From Comamonas terrae (GTDB lineage: Bacteria > Pseudomonadota > Gammaproteobacteria > Burkholderiales > Burkholderiaceae_C): DNA of 64,000 nt. Position numbers and translations under genes: made by a program. The DNA lies in the NCBI RefSeq assembly GCF_001544075.1, contig NZ_BCNT01000006.1:124001-188000 (forward strand). The letters are read 5' to 3'. Below, one piece after another: positions 8,769-19,195 of this stretch (positions are counted from its first letter, which is position 1; every line of letters starts with the position of its first letter). The notes under the pieces were generated by a model. The model saw nothing but the letters and a program-made list of their open reading frames with translations, did no database searches and was not told where the DNA came from.

Positions 8769-8806
8769 TGCCTGTTTGACACCCCGGCCCCGGCGCTGCG
8801 GGCATC

Positions 8807-10099
8807 ATGTACAAGATGCCCACGACTCCGCCTGCCATGGCCCCCTCCTGCGATCACGGCCAGCCCGCTCCAGCGCCCTGGACCGGGCTGTTGCTGCTTG
8901 CCACCGGCTTCATCCTCAGCCAGGCCTTCCGCACCATTGCCGCCATCATGGCCGCACCGCTGCAGGACCAGTTCCAGCTCACGCCGCAGCAGCTGGGCCT
9001 GTTTGCCGGCTCCTTCCATTTCGCCTTTGCCGCGCTGCAGCTGTTCATGGGCATCGGCCTCGATGTGCACGGCCTGCGGCGCACGGTGCTGACGGCTTCG
9101 CCGCTGATGGTGCTGGGCGCGGCCCTGTCGGCGCTGGCCACCAGCTTTCCCATGCTGGTGGCGGGGCAGGTGCTGATCGGCATAGGCTGCGCACCGGCCT
9201 TTCTGGTCTGCACGGTCTACATCGCGCGCTGCTTTGCGCCGCAGCGCTTTGCTGCCGTGTCGGGCGCCATCCTGGCCATCGGCAGCACCGGCATGCTGCT
9301 GACGGGCACGCCGCTGGCCTGGCTGATCGAGGCCAGTTCCTGGCGCATGGGCTTTGCGGTGCTCGGCGCCTGTGCGGCCGCTTCATGGGTGGCGATTGCG
9401 CTATGGGTCGGCGAGCCTCCCGCAGCCCCTGCATCGACACCCCATCCGCGCGAATCGCTGGGCCAGGCCGTGCGCGCCTTCGGCCAGTTGTTCCGGCTGC
9501 CGCACACGCTGGGCATCATTGTGTTTTCGCTCGTGACCTATGCGTCCTTCGTGGCGCTGCGCGGCCTGTGGCTCGGGCCCGTCATGATGCAGCGGCATGG
9601 CTGGAGCCTGGTGGACAGCGGCAACCTCGCCATGCTGCTGTCCGTCGTGGCCCTGGCCGGACCGCCGCTGTTCGGCCGCGCCGACCCCGGTCCGCGCCGC
9701 CGCCGGCACTGGCTGGTGGTCCTGACCCTCCTCATCGCGGCCCTGTTCGCCGGCATGGCCCTGGCGCCCAGCGCGTCCGTCGATGTGGCGCTGATGCTGC
9801 TGATGAGCACCTTCGGCGGCTACATGGCCTTGCAGTATCCGGACGTCAAGGACGCCTACGCGCCCGCCGTCATGGGCCGCGCCATGGCGCTGTTCACCAT
9901 GGCCACCTTCATGGGCGTGGCGCTGATGCAGTGGCTGACCGGCGCCATCGCCTCGGCCGCGCAGGCGCACGGCATGGAGCCGTTCAGCGCCGTGTTCGGC
10001 AGCATTGCCGTACTGCTGGTGGCCGGGACCCTGGCCTTTCGCTGGCTGCCGCAGCCGCCGGGCGTGGCCGGGTCCGGCGCCAGGACGACAAAGGCCTGA
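8807..10099 (+). CDS. Major facilitator superfamily transporter
   Basis: A 430-residue inner-membrane protein with twelve predicted hydrophobic segments. An MFS signature-like loop follows helix 2 ([16 protein letters not shown], about 85-100). The first residues are a polar, proline-rich cytoplasmic tail. A charged [13 protein letters not shown] loop near 297-309 marks the middle of the second half. The family moves small solutes by proton exchange and no substrate can be assigned. It converges with ppc, and the 58-bp gap has no evident terminator. Confidence 0.85.
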   Translation: MYKMPTTPPAMAPSCDHGQPAPAPWTGLLLLATGFILSQAFRTIAAIMAAPLQDQFQLTPQQLGLFAGSFHFAFAALQLFMGIGLDVHGLRRTVLTASPLMVLGAALSALATSFPMLVAGQVLIGIGCAPAFLVCTVYIARCFAPQRFAAVSGAILAIGSTGMLLTGTPLAWLIEASSWRMGFAVLGACAAASWVAIALWVGEPPAAPASTPHPRESLGQAVRAFGQLFRLPHTLGIIVFSLVTYASFVALRGLWLGPVMMQRHGWSLVDSGNLAMLLSVVALAGPPLFGRADPGPRRRRHWLVVLTLLIAALFAGMALAPSASVDVALMLLMSTFGGYMALQYPDVKDAYAPAVMGRAMALFTMATFMGVALMQWLTGAIASAAQAHGMEPFSAVFGSIAVLLVAGTLAFRWLPQPPGVAGSGARTTKA

Positions 10100-10157
10100 G
10101 GCACGACAGCCACAGGCCCTTTCCGTCGAGCGCCGAAAGCGCCTTATGGAGCAGCAC

Positions 10158-13007
10158 TCAACCCGTGTTGCGCACTCCGGCTGCAATCCCGTTGATCGAC
10201 AGGTGGATGCCGTTCTTGACGCGGTCATCGGTCTGGCCCGCGCGCCAGCGGCGCACCAGCTCGACCTGCAGATGGTGCAGCGGATCGATGTAGGGGAAGC
10301 GGTGGCGGATGGAGCGCGCCAGCGCCGTGTTGTGCGCAAGGCGCTCCTTGTCGCCGGTGATCTGCGTCAGCGCCTGCGCGGTGCTCTTCCATTCGGCCTC
10401 GATGGCGCCGAAGATGCGGCGGCGCACGCGCACATCGGTCACCAGCTCGCTGTAGCGCGAGGCCAGGTTCAGGTCGCTCTTGGCCAGCACCATGTCCATG
10501 TTCGACAGCAGCGTGCGGAAGAACGGCCACTGGCGGAACATCTTCTGCAGCAGCGCCAGCTGTGCCTTGGCATCCTTGCCGGGACGGTGGATGAAGGCCT
10601 GCACGGCCGAGCCGAAGCCGTACCAGCCCGGCAGGGTCAGGCGGCACTGGCCCCAGCTGAAGCCCCAGGGAATGGCACGCAGATCCTCGATGGCCTGCGT
10701 GGCCTTGCGCGATGCGGGGCGCGACCCGATGTTGAGCTCCGCGATCTCCCGGATCGGGGTGCTGCTGAAGAAGTAGCTGGTAAAGCCCGGGGTCTCGTAC
10801 ACCAGCGCACGGTAGGCCGCCATGCTGGCCTCGGACAGAAAGGCCGCGGCCTCCAGGAAGGCCTTGGTCGCGGGCTTGGTGGGCTGCAGCAGCGTGGCCT
10901 CCAGCGTGGCGGCCACCAGGGTCTCCAGGTTGCGCCGGCCGATCTCGGGATTCGCGTACTTGGAGGCGATGACCTCGCCCTGCTCGGTCAGGCGGATCTG
11001 GCCGCGCACCGTGCCCGGCGGCTGGGCCAGGATGGCCTGGTAGCTGGGGCCGCCGCCGCGGCCCACGGTGCCGCCGCGGCCGTGGAACATGCGCAGCCGT
11101 ATGCCGTGCTGGTCGGCCAGGTCGTCGAACAGGTCGACCAGCGCGATCTCGGCCCGGTACAGCTCCCAGTTGCTGGTGAAGATGCCTCCGTCCTTGTTGC
11201 TGTCGCTGTAGCCCAGCATGATGTCCTGCTCGCCGCCGCTTTGCCTGACCATTTCCGCCACGCCGGGCATCTGGTAGTAGCGGCGCATGATGGGCTCGGC
11301 ATTGCGCAGATCGGCAATGGTCTCGAACAGCGGCACGACGATGAGGCCGCACTCGGCGCCGTCCTGCAGCGTGCCGCGCATCAGCCCCACTTCCTTTTGC
11401 AGCAGCAGCACCTCGAGCAGATCGCTCACGGTCTCCGTGTGGCTGATGATGCAATGGCGTATGGCCTCCACGCCCTGGCGCTCGCGCAGGCGCCTGGCGG
11501 CCTCGAAGATGGCCAGCTCGCTGCGCGCATGGTCCGAATATTCGGCGCCCATCACGCGCAGCGGACGGGCGTCGTCGAGCAGGCGCACCAGCAGCGCGCA
11601 CTTGGCGTCCTCCTGCAGGCCGCTGTAGTCGGCCTCCACCTTGGCCACGGCCAGCAGCTCGGCGATCACTTCCTCGTGCTTGTCGGAACTCTGGCGCAGG
11701 TCGACCGTGGCCAGATGGAAGCCGAACACCTGCACGGCCCGCATCAGCGGGCGCAGGCGCTGGGGCGCCAGCGCGTCGCCGTGAAAGCGCGAGAGCGAAT
11801 CGTCGATGACCTGCAGGTCGGCCAGGAACTCGGCGGCCGAGGCATAGGCATTCTGCGGCGCCACCGCGTGGCGCGCGGCCTCGCCGCCGCTGAGGACCTT
11901 GAGCGTGGCGGCCAGGCGCGCGTACATGCCGGTCAGGGCACGGCGGTAGGGCTCGTCGCTGCGGTGCACATTGGTATCGGGCGAGGCATCGGCCAGCGCC
12001 TGCATCTGCGGCGTGACCTGCACCAGATTGCCCGACAGCGACAGCTCGCCGCCCAGCCAGTGCACCTCGCGCAGGTAGTGGCGCAGCGCCACGTCGGCCT
12101 GGCGCGACAGGGCCAGCTCCAGGCTTTCGGCCGTCACGAAGGGATTGCCGTCGCGGTCGCCGCCAATCCACTGGCCCATGCGCAGAAAGCTGTGCGCCGG
12201 CAGCGCCTGGCCCAGCTCCTGCTCCAGCTGGGCATAGATCTTGGGGATCTCGTGCAGGAAGGTGGCTTCGTAGTACGACAGGGCATTCTCGATCTCGTCG
12301 GCCACGGTGAGCTTGGAGTGGCGCAGCAGCCGCGTCTGCCACAGCTGGGCCACGCGGGCGCGCAGCTGGGCCTCTACACGGGCCAGCTCGCGCGGCGTGA
12401 GCGCATCCTTGGCGCTGTTGTACAGCTGGGCACGCATCAGTATGTCGTCGCGCTCGGCCAGCAGCTGCGCAATGCTGCGCTCGGCCGTGAGAATGCTCTG
12501 GCGCTGCACCTCGGTGGGATGGGCCGTGAGCACGGGCGAGATATAGCTTTGCGCCAGCGTCTGCGCCACCGTGCCCGAGCTGATTCCGGCCCAGCGCAGG
12601 CGGGCCAGCGCCACCTCGATGCTGCCCTCCTGCGTGTTGCCGGCGCGCTCGTGCACGGCGCGGCGGCGGATATGGTGGCGATCCTCGGCCAGGTTGGCCA
12701 GGTGCGAGAAATAGGTGAAGGCGCGGATCACGCTCACCGTCTGGTCGCTGGTCAGGCCCTTGAGCAGCTTCTTGAGCGCCTTGTCGGCCGCCTCATCGGC
12801 ATTGCGCCTGAAGCTCACGGACAGCTGGCGCACCTGCTCCACCAGCGCGAATGCCGCCTCGCCCTCCTGCTCGCGGATCACATCGCCCAGGATGCGGCCC
12901 AGCAGGCGTATGTCCTCGATCAGCGGCAGATCCTTGTCCTTGGACTTATCCGTCGTGCGCCCCGGCGGGTCAACAGGCACGGGCGACTTGTGGCGGGCGG
13001 CAGGCAT
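10158..13007 (-). CDS. ppc: Phosphoenolpyruvate carboxylase
   Basis: Carboxylates phosphoenolpyruvate to oxaloacetate, refilling the TCA cycle. The 949 residues are full length. Catalytic H163 sits in [11 protein letters not shown]. The second signature [12 protein letters not shown] and the [11 protein letters not shown] loop are present, and the C-terminus ends [11 protein letters not shown] as in the family. Start set at the ATG of MPAARHKS because AGGAG lies eight bases before it; an upstream in-frame ATG at 13046 lacks one. It diverges from hemC with a 78-bp shared promoter region. Confidence 0.97.
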   Translation of the reverse strand: MPAARHKSPVPVDPPGRTTDKSKDKDLPLIEDIRLLGRILGDVIREQEGEAAFALVEQVRQLSVSFRRNADEAADKALKKLLKGLTSDQTVSVIRAFTYFSHLANLAEDRHHIRRRAVHERAGNTQEGSIEVALARLRWAGISSGTVAQTLAQSYISPVLTAHPTEVQRQSILTAERSIAQLLAERDDILMRAQLYNSAKDALTPRELARVEAQLRARVAQLWQTRLLRHSKLTVADEIENALSYYEATFLHEIPKIYAQLEQELGQALPAHSFLRMGQWIGGDRDGNPFVTAESLELALSRQADVALRHYLREVHWLGGELSLSGNLVQVTPQMQALADASPDTNVHRSDEPYRRALTGMYARLAATLKVLSGGEAARHAVAPQNAYASAAEFLADLQVIDDSLSRFHGDALAPQRLRPLMRAVQVFGFHLATVDLRQSSDKHEEVIAELLAVAKVEADYSGLQEDAKCALLVRLLDDARPLRVMGAEYSDHARSELAIFEAARRLRERQGVEAIRHCIISHTETVSDLLEVLLLQKEVGLMRGTLQDGAECGLIVVPLFETIADLRNAEPIMRRYYQMPGVAEMVRQSGGEQDIMLGYSDSNKDGGIFTSNWELYRAEIALVDLFDDLADQHGIRLRMFHGRGGTVGRGGGPSYQAILAQPPGTVRGQIRLTEQGEVIASKYANPEIGRRNLETLVAATLEATLLQPTKPATKAFLEAAAFLSEASMAAYRALVYETPGFTSYFFSSTPIREIAELNIGSRPASRKATQAIEDLRAIPWGFSWGQCRLTLPGWYGFGSAVQAFIHRPGKDAKAQLALLQKMFRQWPFFRTLLSNMDMVLAKSDLNLASRYSELVTDVRVRRRIFGAIEAEWKSTAQALTQITGDKERLAHNTALARSIRHRFPYIDPLHHLQVELVRRWRAGQTDDRVKNGIHLSINGIAAGVRNTG

Positions 13008-13085
13008 TCGCGTTTCTCCTTCGGGCAGGGTAAGACTGCGCCGCATGCTAGCATCCCCTGTTCCCTGTCAGATAACGTCTCCGTT

Positions 13086-14036
13086 ATGAGTTCCGCACCG
13101 TCTTCTCCCTCCTCCATCGTGATCGCCACGCGCGAAAGCCAGCTGGCCCTGTGGCAGGCCGAGCATGTGCAGGCCCTCCTGCGCGGCCGCGGCCACCAGG
13201 TCGAGCTGCTGGGCATGACCACCAAGGGCGACCAGATCCTGGACCGTGCCCTGTCCAAGGTGGGCGGCAAGGGCCTGTTCGTCAAGGAGCTCGAGGTCGC
13301 GCTGGAGGAAGGCCGTGCCGACATGGCCGTGCATTCGCTCAAGGACGTCCCCATGGAGCTGCCCGAAGGCTTCGTGCTGGCCTGCGTGATGACCCGCGAA
13401 GACCCGCGCGATGCCTTTGTCTCCAACCGCTACGCCACGCTGCAGGATCTTCCGCAGGGTGCCGTGGTCGGCACTTCCAGCCTGCGCCGCCAGGCACTGC
13501 TGCAGGCGCTGCGGCCGGACCTGAAGATCGAGCCGCTGCGCGGCAATGTGAACACCCGCCTGCGCAAGCTGGACGAAGGCCGGTACGACGCCATCGTGCT
13601 GGCCGCCGCCGGCCTGATGCGCCTGGGCCTGGCCGACCGCATCCGCACCAAGTTCGAGCCGGCCCAGATGCTGCCGGCCGCCGGCCAGGGCGCGCTGGGC
13701 ATCGAGGTGCGCAGCAGCCGCCAGGACATCATCGACGCGCTGGCCCCGCTGGCCGACCAGGCCACCTGGCTCACCGTCACCGCCGAGCGCGCCGTCAGCC
13801 GCAGCATGGGCGGCAGCTGCTCCATGCCGCTGGCGGCCTTCGGGCGCTTCGAGGGCGAAACCCTGCACCTGGATGCTGCCTGGGGCGACCCCGAGGGCAA
13901 GCTGTCCATGGTGCGCGTGCAGGACAACGCCGTGGTCAAGGACTTCGCCGCCGCCAACGCCCTGGGCGAACGCCTGGCCGCGCAATTGCAGGCAGCCGGC
14001 GCGGTGCCGGCCGTCCCCGGCCATCCGCAGGCCTGA
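13086..14036 (+). CDS. hemC: Porphobilinogen deaminase (hydroxymethylbilane synthase)
   Basis: Polymerises four porphobilinogens to hydroxymethylbilane in tetrapyrrole synthesis. The 316-residue protein has the dipyrromethane-cofactor cysteine C245 in GGSCSMPLA, the catalytic aspartate in VHSLKDVP (about 87), and the conserved arginines in GTSSLRRQA and LRGNVNTRL. No clear ribosome site precedes the ATG. ATAACG-TCTC-CGTTAT (13072-13087) is a short dyad overlapping the start. It heads hemC-hemD-hemX-hemY, all closely spaced. Confidence 0.97.
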   Translation: MSSAPSSPSSIVIATRESQLALWQAEHVQALLRGRGHQVELLGMTTKGDQILDRALSKVGGKGLFVKELEVALEEGRADMAVHSLKDVPMELPEGFVLACVMTREDPRDAFVSNRYATLQDLPQGAVVGTSSLRRQALLQALRPDLKIEPLRGNVNTRLRKLDEGRYDAIVLAAAGLMRLGLADRIRTKFEPAQMLPAAGQGALGIEVRSSRQDIIDALAPLADQATWLTVTAERAVSRSMGGSCSMPLAAFGRFEGETLHLDAAWGDPEGKLSMVRVQDNAVVKDFAAANALGERLAAQLQAAGAVPAVPGHPQA

Positions 14037-14043
14037 GCGCGGC

Positions 14044-14889
14044 ATGCAGCAGGCCATGCGCCGCGTCCTGGTCACCCGCCCGCTGCACGACGCCCAGCCC
14101 TGGGTGCAGGCCCTGCGCGCGCACGGCCTGCAGGCCCAGGCCTTGCCGCTCATCGCCATAGGCCCCTGCCGCAGCGCTGAATCCCGCCAGGCCCTGGCCG
14201 CCACGCGCACCGCAGCGCAGACCCCGGGCCACTACCGCGCGATCATGTTCGTCAGCGGCAATGCGGCCCAGTATTTTTTTCAATCCAATCCGGCTCAACC
14301 CCATACCCATAAAGCGCTGCTGGCTCCCGATACCAGAGCATGGACGCCTGGCCCCGGCACGGCGCGCGCGCTGCGGAACCTGGGCGTGCCGGATGACCGG
14401 ATCGACGGTCCGCCGCCCGATGCGGCCCAGTTCGAATCCGAAACCCTGTGGCAGCAGGTGCACGGCCAGATCCGCCCCGGCGACCGGGTGCTGATCGTGC
14501 GCGGCGACACGCCGTCGGCGCCAGCTGCCGACACCCCGTCGGCCACGACGGCCGGCGCCGGCCGCGACTGGCTGGCCGCACGCCTGGGCGAAGCCGGCGC
14601 CCGGGTGGAGCTGCTGGCCGTCTATGAACGCCAGTTGCCGCAGTGGACGGCCGAGCAGCGGGCGCTGGCGCGCGGCGCCGCTGCCGACGGCACGCTGTGG
14701 CTGTTCAGCAGCTCCGAAGCTGTTGCCAACCTGCAACAGCTGCTGCCGGAGCAGGACTGGCATGCAGGGCGAGCGCTCGCTACCCACGAACGCATTGCCA
14801 GCAAAGCATTGCAGGCCGGTTTCGGCATGGTCCTGCGCAGCCGCCCCGCACTGGATGAGGTGCTCGCGTCGATAGAATCGGCTCCATGA
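14044..14889 (+). CDS. hemD: Uroporphyrinogen-III synthase
   Basis: Closes hydroxymethylbilane with inversion of ring D to uroporphyrinogen III. The 281-residue protein is poorly conserved, as usual for HemD, but begins RRVLVTRPLHDAQPW and has YRAIMFVSGNAA, the RPGDRVLIVRGD strand and TLWLFSSSEAV. It sits directly after hemC. Residues of about 78-95 are encoded by an AT-rich stretch that resembles half of the family-A repeat. Its stop overlaps the hemX start (ATGA). Confidence 0.92.
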   Translation: MQQAMRRVLVTRPLHDAQPWVQALRAHGLQAQALPLIAIGPCRSAESRQALAATRTAAQTPGHYRAIMFVSGNAAQYFFQSNPAQPHTHKALLAPDTRAWTPGPGTARALRNLGVPDDRIDGPPPDAAQFESETLWQQVHGQIRPGDRVLIVRGDTPSAPAADTPSATTAGAGRDWLAARLGEAGARVELLAVYERQLPQWTAEQRALARGAAADGTLWLFSSSEAVANLQQLLPEQDWHAGRALATHERIASKALQAGFGMVLRSRPALDEVLASIESAP

Positions 14890-16010
14890 GCTCCGACGCC
14901 ACGCACACCGCCCCTCCGCCCTCCCGCACGGACACACCGCCTCCGCCCCACGCACCTGGAGCCACTGCAGCATCCGGCGCGCCCACGGCCCTGGTTTTCG
15001 TCCTGGGCGCGGTCGCGGTCGGCGCGCTGGTCGCCAGCGGCATGCTGTGGCAGCGCGTGGGCAATATGCAGGAGCAGCTGGCCCGCCAGTCGGCCCAGTC
15101 CGGTGCGCAGTCGGTGGAGGCCCGCACGCTGGCCAAGGATGCGCAGGACCTGGCCCGCGACAGTGCGGCACGCGTCTCGGTGATGGAGGCCCGGATCGGC
15201 GAGCTGAGCCTGCAGCGCAACCAGCTCGAGGAACTGATGCAGAGCATGTCGCGCTCGCGCGACGAGAACCTGGTGGCCGATATCGAGTCGTCCATCCGCC
15301 TGGCCCAGCAGCAGGCCGAGCTTTCGGGCAGCCTGCAGCCGCTGGTGGCCGTGCTCAAGTCCGCGCGCAAGCGCGTGGAAAGCGCCGCCCAGCCGCGCCT
15401 GGCACCCGTGGTGCGCGCCATCGACACAGACCTGGACAAGCTCTCGCGCATGAGCGTGACCGATACCAGCGGCGTGCTGGTGCGCATCGAGGATCTGGCC
15501 CGCCAGGTGGACGAGTTGCCCCTGGTCAACGATGTGGGCCGCCAGCGCGCCATCCGCGCCGCGGCGGCGGATGCCAAGGCCCGGCCTTCACCAGCCCCGG
15601 CCGCGATCGATGCCAGCGCCACGCCCACGCAATGGGCCTGGTGGCAGGGCCAGGGCCAGCGCCTGTGGAGCGCCATGCGCGACGGCACGGCGGATCTGGT
15701 GCGCGTGCGCCGCATCGACCACCCCGAGGCCGTGCTGCTTGCGCCCGAGCAAGCCTATTTCCTGCGCGAGAACCTCAAGCTCAAGCTGCTCAATGCGCGG
15801 CTGGCCCTGCTCTCGCGCCAATGGGAGTCGGCGCGCGCCGACCTGAGTTCGGCCGGCGCCGCGCTCAACAAATATTTCGACACGCGCTCGCGGCGCACCC
15901 AGATCGTCCAGGCCCAGCTGGAGCAGCTCCAGAACAATCTGCACAGCACCGAGCGCCTGCAGCTGGACGACACGCTGACCGCACTGGCCACCGCCGCGGC
16001 GGGCCGCTGA
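14886..16010 (+). CDS. hemX: HemX-like membrane-anchored protein
   Basis: Protein of 374 residues found in heme operons of proteobacteria; its exact role is unsettled despite the old label as a methyltransferase. A proline-rich cytoplasmic tail (1-33) precedes one membrane helix (about 35-54). A coiled-coil follows (55-130, rich in Gln, Ala and Glu). The periplasmic helical domain includes QAYFLRENLKLKLLNARLAL, the most conserved part. It overlaps hemD by four bases and is followed by hemY after 17 bp, so it belongs to the hem operon. Confidence 0.88.
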   Translation: MSSDATHTAPPPSRTDTPPPPHAPGATAASGAPTALVFVLGAVAVGALVASGMLWQRVGNMQEQLARQSAQSGAQSVEARTLAKDAQDLARDSAARVSVMEARIGELSLQRNQLEELMQSMSRSRDENLVADIESSIRLAQQQAELSGSLQPLVAVLKSARKRVESAAQPRLAPVVRAIDTDLDKLSRMSVTDTSGVLVRIEDLARQVDELPLVNDVGRQRAIRAAAADAKARPSPAPAAIDASATPTQWAWWQGQGQRLWSAMRDGTADLVRVRRIDHPEAVLLAPEQAYFLRENLKLKLLNARLALLSRQWESARADLSSAGAALNKYFDTRSRRTQIVQAQLEQLQNNLHSTERLQLDDTLTALATAAAGR

Positions 16011-16027
16011 CCCCGAGGAGAACACTG

Positions 16028-17338
16028 ATGCGTGCTGCCTTGTGGCTCATCGCCCTGTTTGCCGCGGCCGTGGCCGCCGCGCTGTTTGCCGGCAACAACC
16101 AGAGCACCATGACCTGGTTCTGGCCGCCGTACCGGGTGGACATGTCGCTCAATCTGGCCATCGTGCTGATCGCCCTGGCCTTTGCCGTGCTCTACGCGGC
16201 GCTGCGCGCCCTCGGCGCGCTGCTGCAGATGCCGCACCAGGCGCGCCGCTGGCGCGCCCAGCAACAGGAGCGCGGCATGAACCAGAACCTGCTGGAAGCC
16301 CTGTCCCATCTGCAGGCCGGCCGCTTCCTGCGTGCACGCAAGGCCGCACTGGCCGCACTGTCCACCGAGCAGTCGCTCAGCGCCTCCCGCTCCTCCCCGC
16401 CCTATGGCGCACGCCTGCGGGCCACGGCCCACCTGATCGCCGCCGACGCCTCGCACGCGCTGCAGGATACCGCCCTGCGCGACCGGCACTGGCAGCAGGC
16501 CCTGCAGGCACTGCCCCAGGCCGGCAGCACCCAGGATGCGGAAATCCGCGAAGGCGCGCAGATGCGCAGCGCGCGCTGGGCGCTGGACGACCGCGACGCC
16601 CCGGAGGCGCTGCGCCGCCTGGCCGAACTGCCCCAGGGTGCGGCCCGCCGCACGATTGCCCTGCGCATACGCCTGAAGGCCTCGCGCCTGGCCGGCGATA
16701 CCCGCAATGCACTGGACACCGCCCGCCTGCTGGCCAAGCATCGCGCCTTCTCTCCGGCCGCCTCGGCCAGCGTGGTGCGCAGCCTGCTGCTGGCCAGCAT
16801 TCGCGATGCGCGCGACACCTCGTCGCTGCAGCAGTTCTGGCTTTCGCTGGATGAAGAGGAGCGCGCCATGCCCGAAGTGGCCATTCCCGCGACCGAGCGC
16901 CTGATCGAGCTCGGCGGCGAGGCCCCCCAGGCCCGCTCCTGGCTGCTTCCGGTCTGGGAGAATCTGACCGCCCACCCCGGCCCGCGCACGGACAACTATC
17001 TGCCCAAGCTGGTGCAGGTCATGGCGACCTGCCTGGGCAGGCTCGATGGGGCCTGGCTGGCCCGCATGGAAGGCGCGGCCAATACCCATCCGCACGAGCC
17101 CCGCCTGCAATTCCTGGCCGGCATGGCCTGCGTGCAGCGCGAGCTGTGGGGCAAGGCCCAGCAGCTGCTGGCCCGCTGCGCGCCTCAGCTGCAGGAGCCG
17201 CTGCTGCGCAGCATGGCCTGGCAGCGCCTGGCCCTGATGGCCGAGCACCGCGGCGACAGCCAAGCCGCCGCCCAGGCCTGGAAGCAGGCGGCCAGGGCCA
17301 CCGTGGTTCTGGCCGACAACCCGGCCCGCCAGGACTGA
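16028..17338 (+). CDS. hemY: HemY-type inner-membrane TPR protein
   Basis: Proteobacterial HemY, a membrane protein of the heme cluster; not the protoporphyrinogen oxidase of Gram-positives that shares the symbol. The 436-residue chain has two N-terminal membrane helices (about 4-22 and 42-64), the conserved DMSLNLAIVLIAL between them, then a soluble helical region with TPR-like repeats to the C-terminus. A GAGGAG ribosome site precedes the ATG. It is the last gene of the hem operon and converges on the quinone oxidoreductase gene. CTGCCC...GGGCAG (about 17360-17377) is a weak hairpin at the junction without a T-run. Confidence 0.9.
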   Translation: MRAALWLIALFAAAVAAALFAGNNQSTMTWFWPPYRVDMSLNLAIVLIALAFAVLYAALRALGALLQMPHQARRWRAQQQERGMNQNLLEALSHLQAGRFLRARKAALAALSTEQSLSASRSSPPYGARLRATAHLIAADASHALQDTALRDRHWQQALQALPQAGSTQDAEIREGAQMRSARWALDDRDAPEALRRLAELPQGAARRTIALRIRLKASRLAGDTRNALDTARLLAKHRAFSPAASASVVRSLLLASIRDARDTSSLQQFWLSLDEEERAMPEVAIPATERLIELGGEAPQARSWLLPVWENLTAHPGPRTDNYLPKLVQVMATCLGRLDGAWLARMEGAANTHPHEPRLQFLAGMACVQRELWGKAQQLLARCAPQLQEPLLRSMAWQRLALMAEHRGDSQAAAQAWKQAARATVVLADNPARQD

Positions 17339-17368
17339 AACGGCGGCCGCCCAGCCGCTCTGCCCGCG

Positions 17369-18343
17369 TCAGGGCAGCAGCACGACGGCGCCCTGGTTGC
17401 GGCCCTGTTCCATGTCGGCATGGGCCTGCACCACCTGGTCCAGCGCATAGCGCTGCGCCACGCGGGGCTGCAGAATGCCGGCAGCCACCGCCTCCAGCAC
17501 ATCGCGGGCCCTTTGCTGGTATTCCTCGGCCGTGGCGGTATGCGCGGCCAGCGAAGGACGCGTGGCGAACAGCGAACCCTTGGCGTTGAGCGTGGCCATC
17601 TCTATGGGCGCCGGAGCCCCTGAGGACGCGCCGAAGGACACCAGCAGGCCGCGCGGCCGCAGGCTGTCCAGCGAGGCCTGCAGCGAAACCCGGCCGATGC
17701 AGTCGTAGACCACATCGACCTTGCGGCCCTCGGTCTTCTCCTGCACCTGGGCCGCAAGGCGGTCGGCATCAAAGACCAGCACTTCGTGGCAGCCGGCGAC
17801 TCTTGCACGCTCCACGCTCTGCGGCCGCGAGACCACGCCGATCACAAAGGCTCCCAGATGCCGGGCCCAGGCCGCCATGAGCTGGCCCACGCCGCCGGCC
17901 GCGCCATAGATCAGCGCCCGCGTGCCGGGGCCTACGGGATAGGTGGTCTTGATCAGGTATTGGGCGGTAATGCCCTTGAACAGAATGGCCGCCGCATCTT
18001 CGGGCGCCAGCGCGGCCGGCAGCTTCACCAGCCGCTCTGCGGGGTAGAGGCGCCCGCTCGCATAGGCGCCCAGCGGCCCCGTGGCATAGCCCACGCTGTC
18101 GCCCACGGCCACGTTGCTGACGCCTTCGCCCACGGCCAGCACCCGCCCCGCGCCTTCCAGGCCCAGCCCGGACGGCAGGGGAATGCGCACCTGGCCGCCG
18201 CGCTGCAACAGGTCCAGCGGGTTGACGCCTATGGCCGTGTGCTCCAGCCAGACCTCGCCGGCTCCCGGCTCCTGCGGCTGCAGCGGCTCCAGGCGCATCA
18301 CCTCGGGGCCTCCGGCTTCATGGATACGTACGCGAACCAGCAT
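17369..18343 (-). CDS. NADPH:quinone oxidoreductase (zeta-crystallin type)
   Basis: Zinc-independent medium-chain dehydrogenase/reductase that reduces quinones with NADPH. The 324 residues begin VRVRIHEAGGPEVMRLEPL. GVNPLDLLQRGG lies in the catalytic domain, and the Rossmann motif GAAGGVGQLMAAWARHLGA in the nucleotide-binding domain. YDCIGRVSLQASLDSLRPRG and the C-terminal GILQPRVAQRYALDQVVQAH are family features. No structural-zinc cysteines are present. The ATG at 18343 has AGGAGG nine bases before it; one at 18352 is too close. The 239-bp gap to the cytochrome gene holds no recognised element beyond a poly-T tract near 18465. Confidence 0.9.
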   Translation of the reverse strand: MLVRVRIHEAGGPEVMRLEPLQPQEPGAGEVWLEHTAIGVNPLDLLQRGGQVRIPLPSGLGLEGAGRVLAVGEGVSNVAVGDSVGYATGPLGAYASGRLYPAERLVKLPAALAPEDAAAILFKGITAQYLIKTTYPVGPGTRALIYGAAGGVGQLMAAWARHLGAFVIGVVSRPQSVERARVAGCHEVLVFDADRLAAQVQEKTEGRKVDVVYDCIGRVSLQASLDSLRPRGLLVSFGASSGAPAPIEMATLNAKGSLFATRPSLAAHTATAEEYQQRARDVLEAVAAGILQPRVAQRYALDQVVQAHADMEQGRNQGAVVLLP

Positions 18344-18582
18344 TTGCTCCATCCTCCTGCGCGCCTGCGCCTGTTCGATCCCGCCAGCGTAGCGGTCGCG
18401 CAGCACTCCTGCAATCGGACGGCCGGCAGGTCCGGCCGGGACCTGGCTGGCGACACTTCATGTTTTTTGAATCAAGCACTCAATTTGACTGAACTCTTTT
18501 GCACTTTCGGCTTCCTACACTGCAGCCTTATTGCATTGCAGCATGCAGGCCAAGTTCTTCACGGCCTTTTTCCATTCCAAAC

Positions 18583-19167
18583 ATGAATACCGTTGCCGCC
18601 ACTTCCCCGACCGGCAGGACTGCCACCGGCGCCACCCGCTACAGCGGCGTGGCCATTGCCCTGCACTGGGTGCTGGGCCTGGCCCTGATCGGCCTCTTCG
18701 CCTTCGGCCTGTACATGACCGGCCTGCCGTTCTCGCCCGCCCGCCTCAAGTATTTCAACTGGCACAAATGGGCCGGCATGACGATTCTGATCCTGTCGTT
18801 GCTGCGCATTTTCTGGCGCCTGACCCACCGTCCGCCCGAGCTACCCGCCGCCGTGACGCGCGCCATGCCGCGCTGGCAGCATGTGGCCCATGCAGGCACG
18901 CACCACCTGATGTATCTGCTGTTCCTTGCCGTGCCGCTGATCGGCTGGGTCTACAGCTGCGCCGCGGGCTTTCCCGTCGTGCTGTTCGGCCTGCTGCCCC
19001 TGCCCGACCTGGTCGGCAAGAGCCCCGAGCTGGCCCAGGCGCTCAAGCCCTGGCATGGCTATGCGGCCTATGCGCTGGCTGCGCTCGTCCTGCTGCACGT
19101 CGGCGCAGTCATCAAGCACCAGTTCATCGACCGCGACGGCCTGCTCTCGCGAATGATCCCGCACTGA
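18583..19167 (+). CDS. Cytochrome b561
   Basis: Four-helix inner-membrane diheme cytochrome (194 residues) that passes electrons to or from ubiquinone. Histidines that could bind heme occur in ALHWVLG (helix 1), FNWHKWAGM (helix 2), AHAGTHHLMYLL (helix 3) and LLHVGAVIKH (helix 4). It is followed by two YceI-family genes, an arrangement common in proteobacteria, in which the periplasmic YceI proteins may carry a polyprenyl ligand for the cytochrome. That link is inference. The start MNTVAATSP lacks a good ribosome site; TTGACT at about 18485 may be part of the promoter. Confidence 0.9.
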   Translation: MNTVAATSPTGRTATGATRYSGVAIALHWVLGLALIGLFAFGLYMTGLPFSPARLKYFNWHKWAGMTILILSLLRIFWRLTHRPPELPAAVTRAMPRWQHVAHAGTHHLMYLLFLAVPLIGWVYSCAAGFPVVLFGLLPLPDLVGKSPELAQALKPWHGYAAYALAALVLLHVGAVIKHQFIDRDGLLSRMIPH

Positions 19168-19195
19168 TCACCCCTGTCCACCCTGGAGTTTCTGC

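Noticed and set aside
10005..13085. A long plus-strand frame opposite ppc that runs into hemC
   Set aside because: The part opposite ppc is composition-driven. Only the hemC part has conserved motifs, and it has its own start at 13086.
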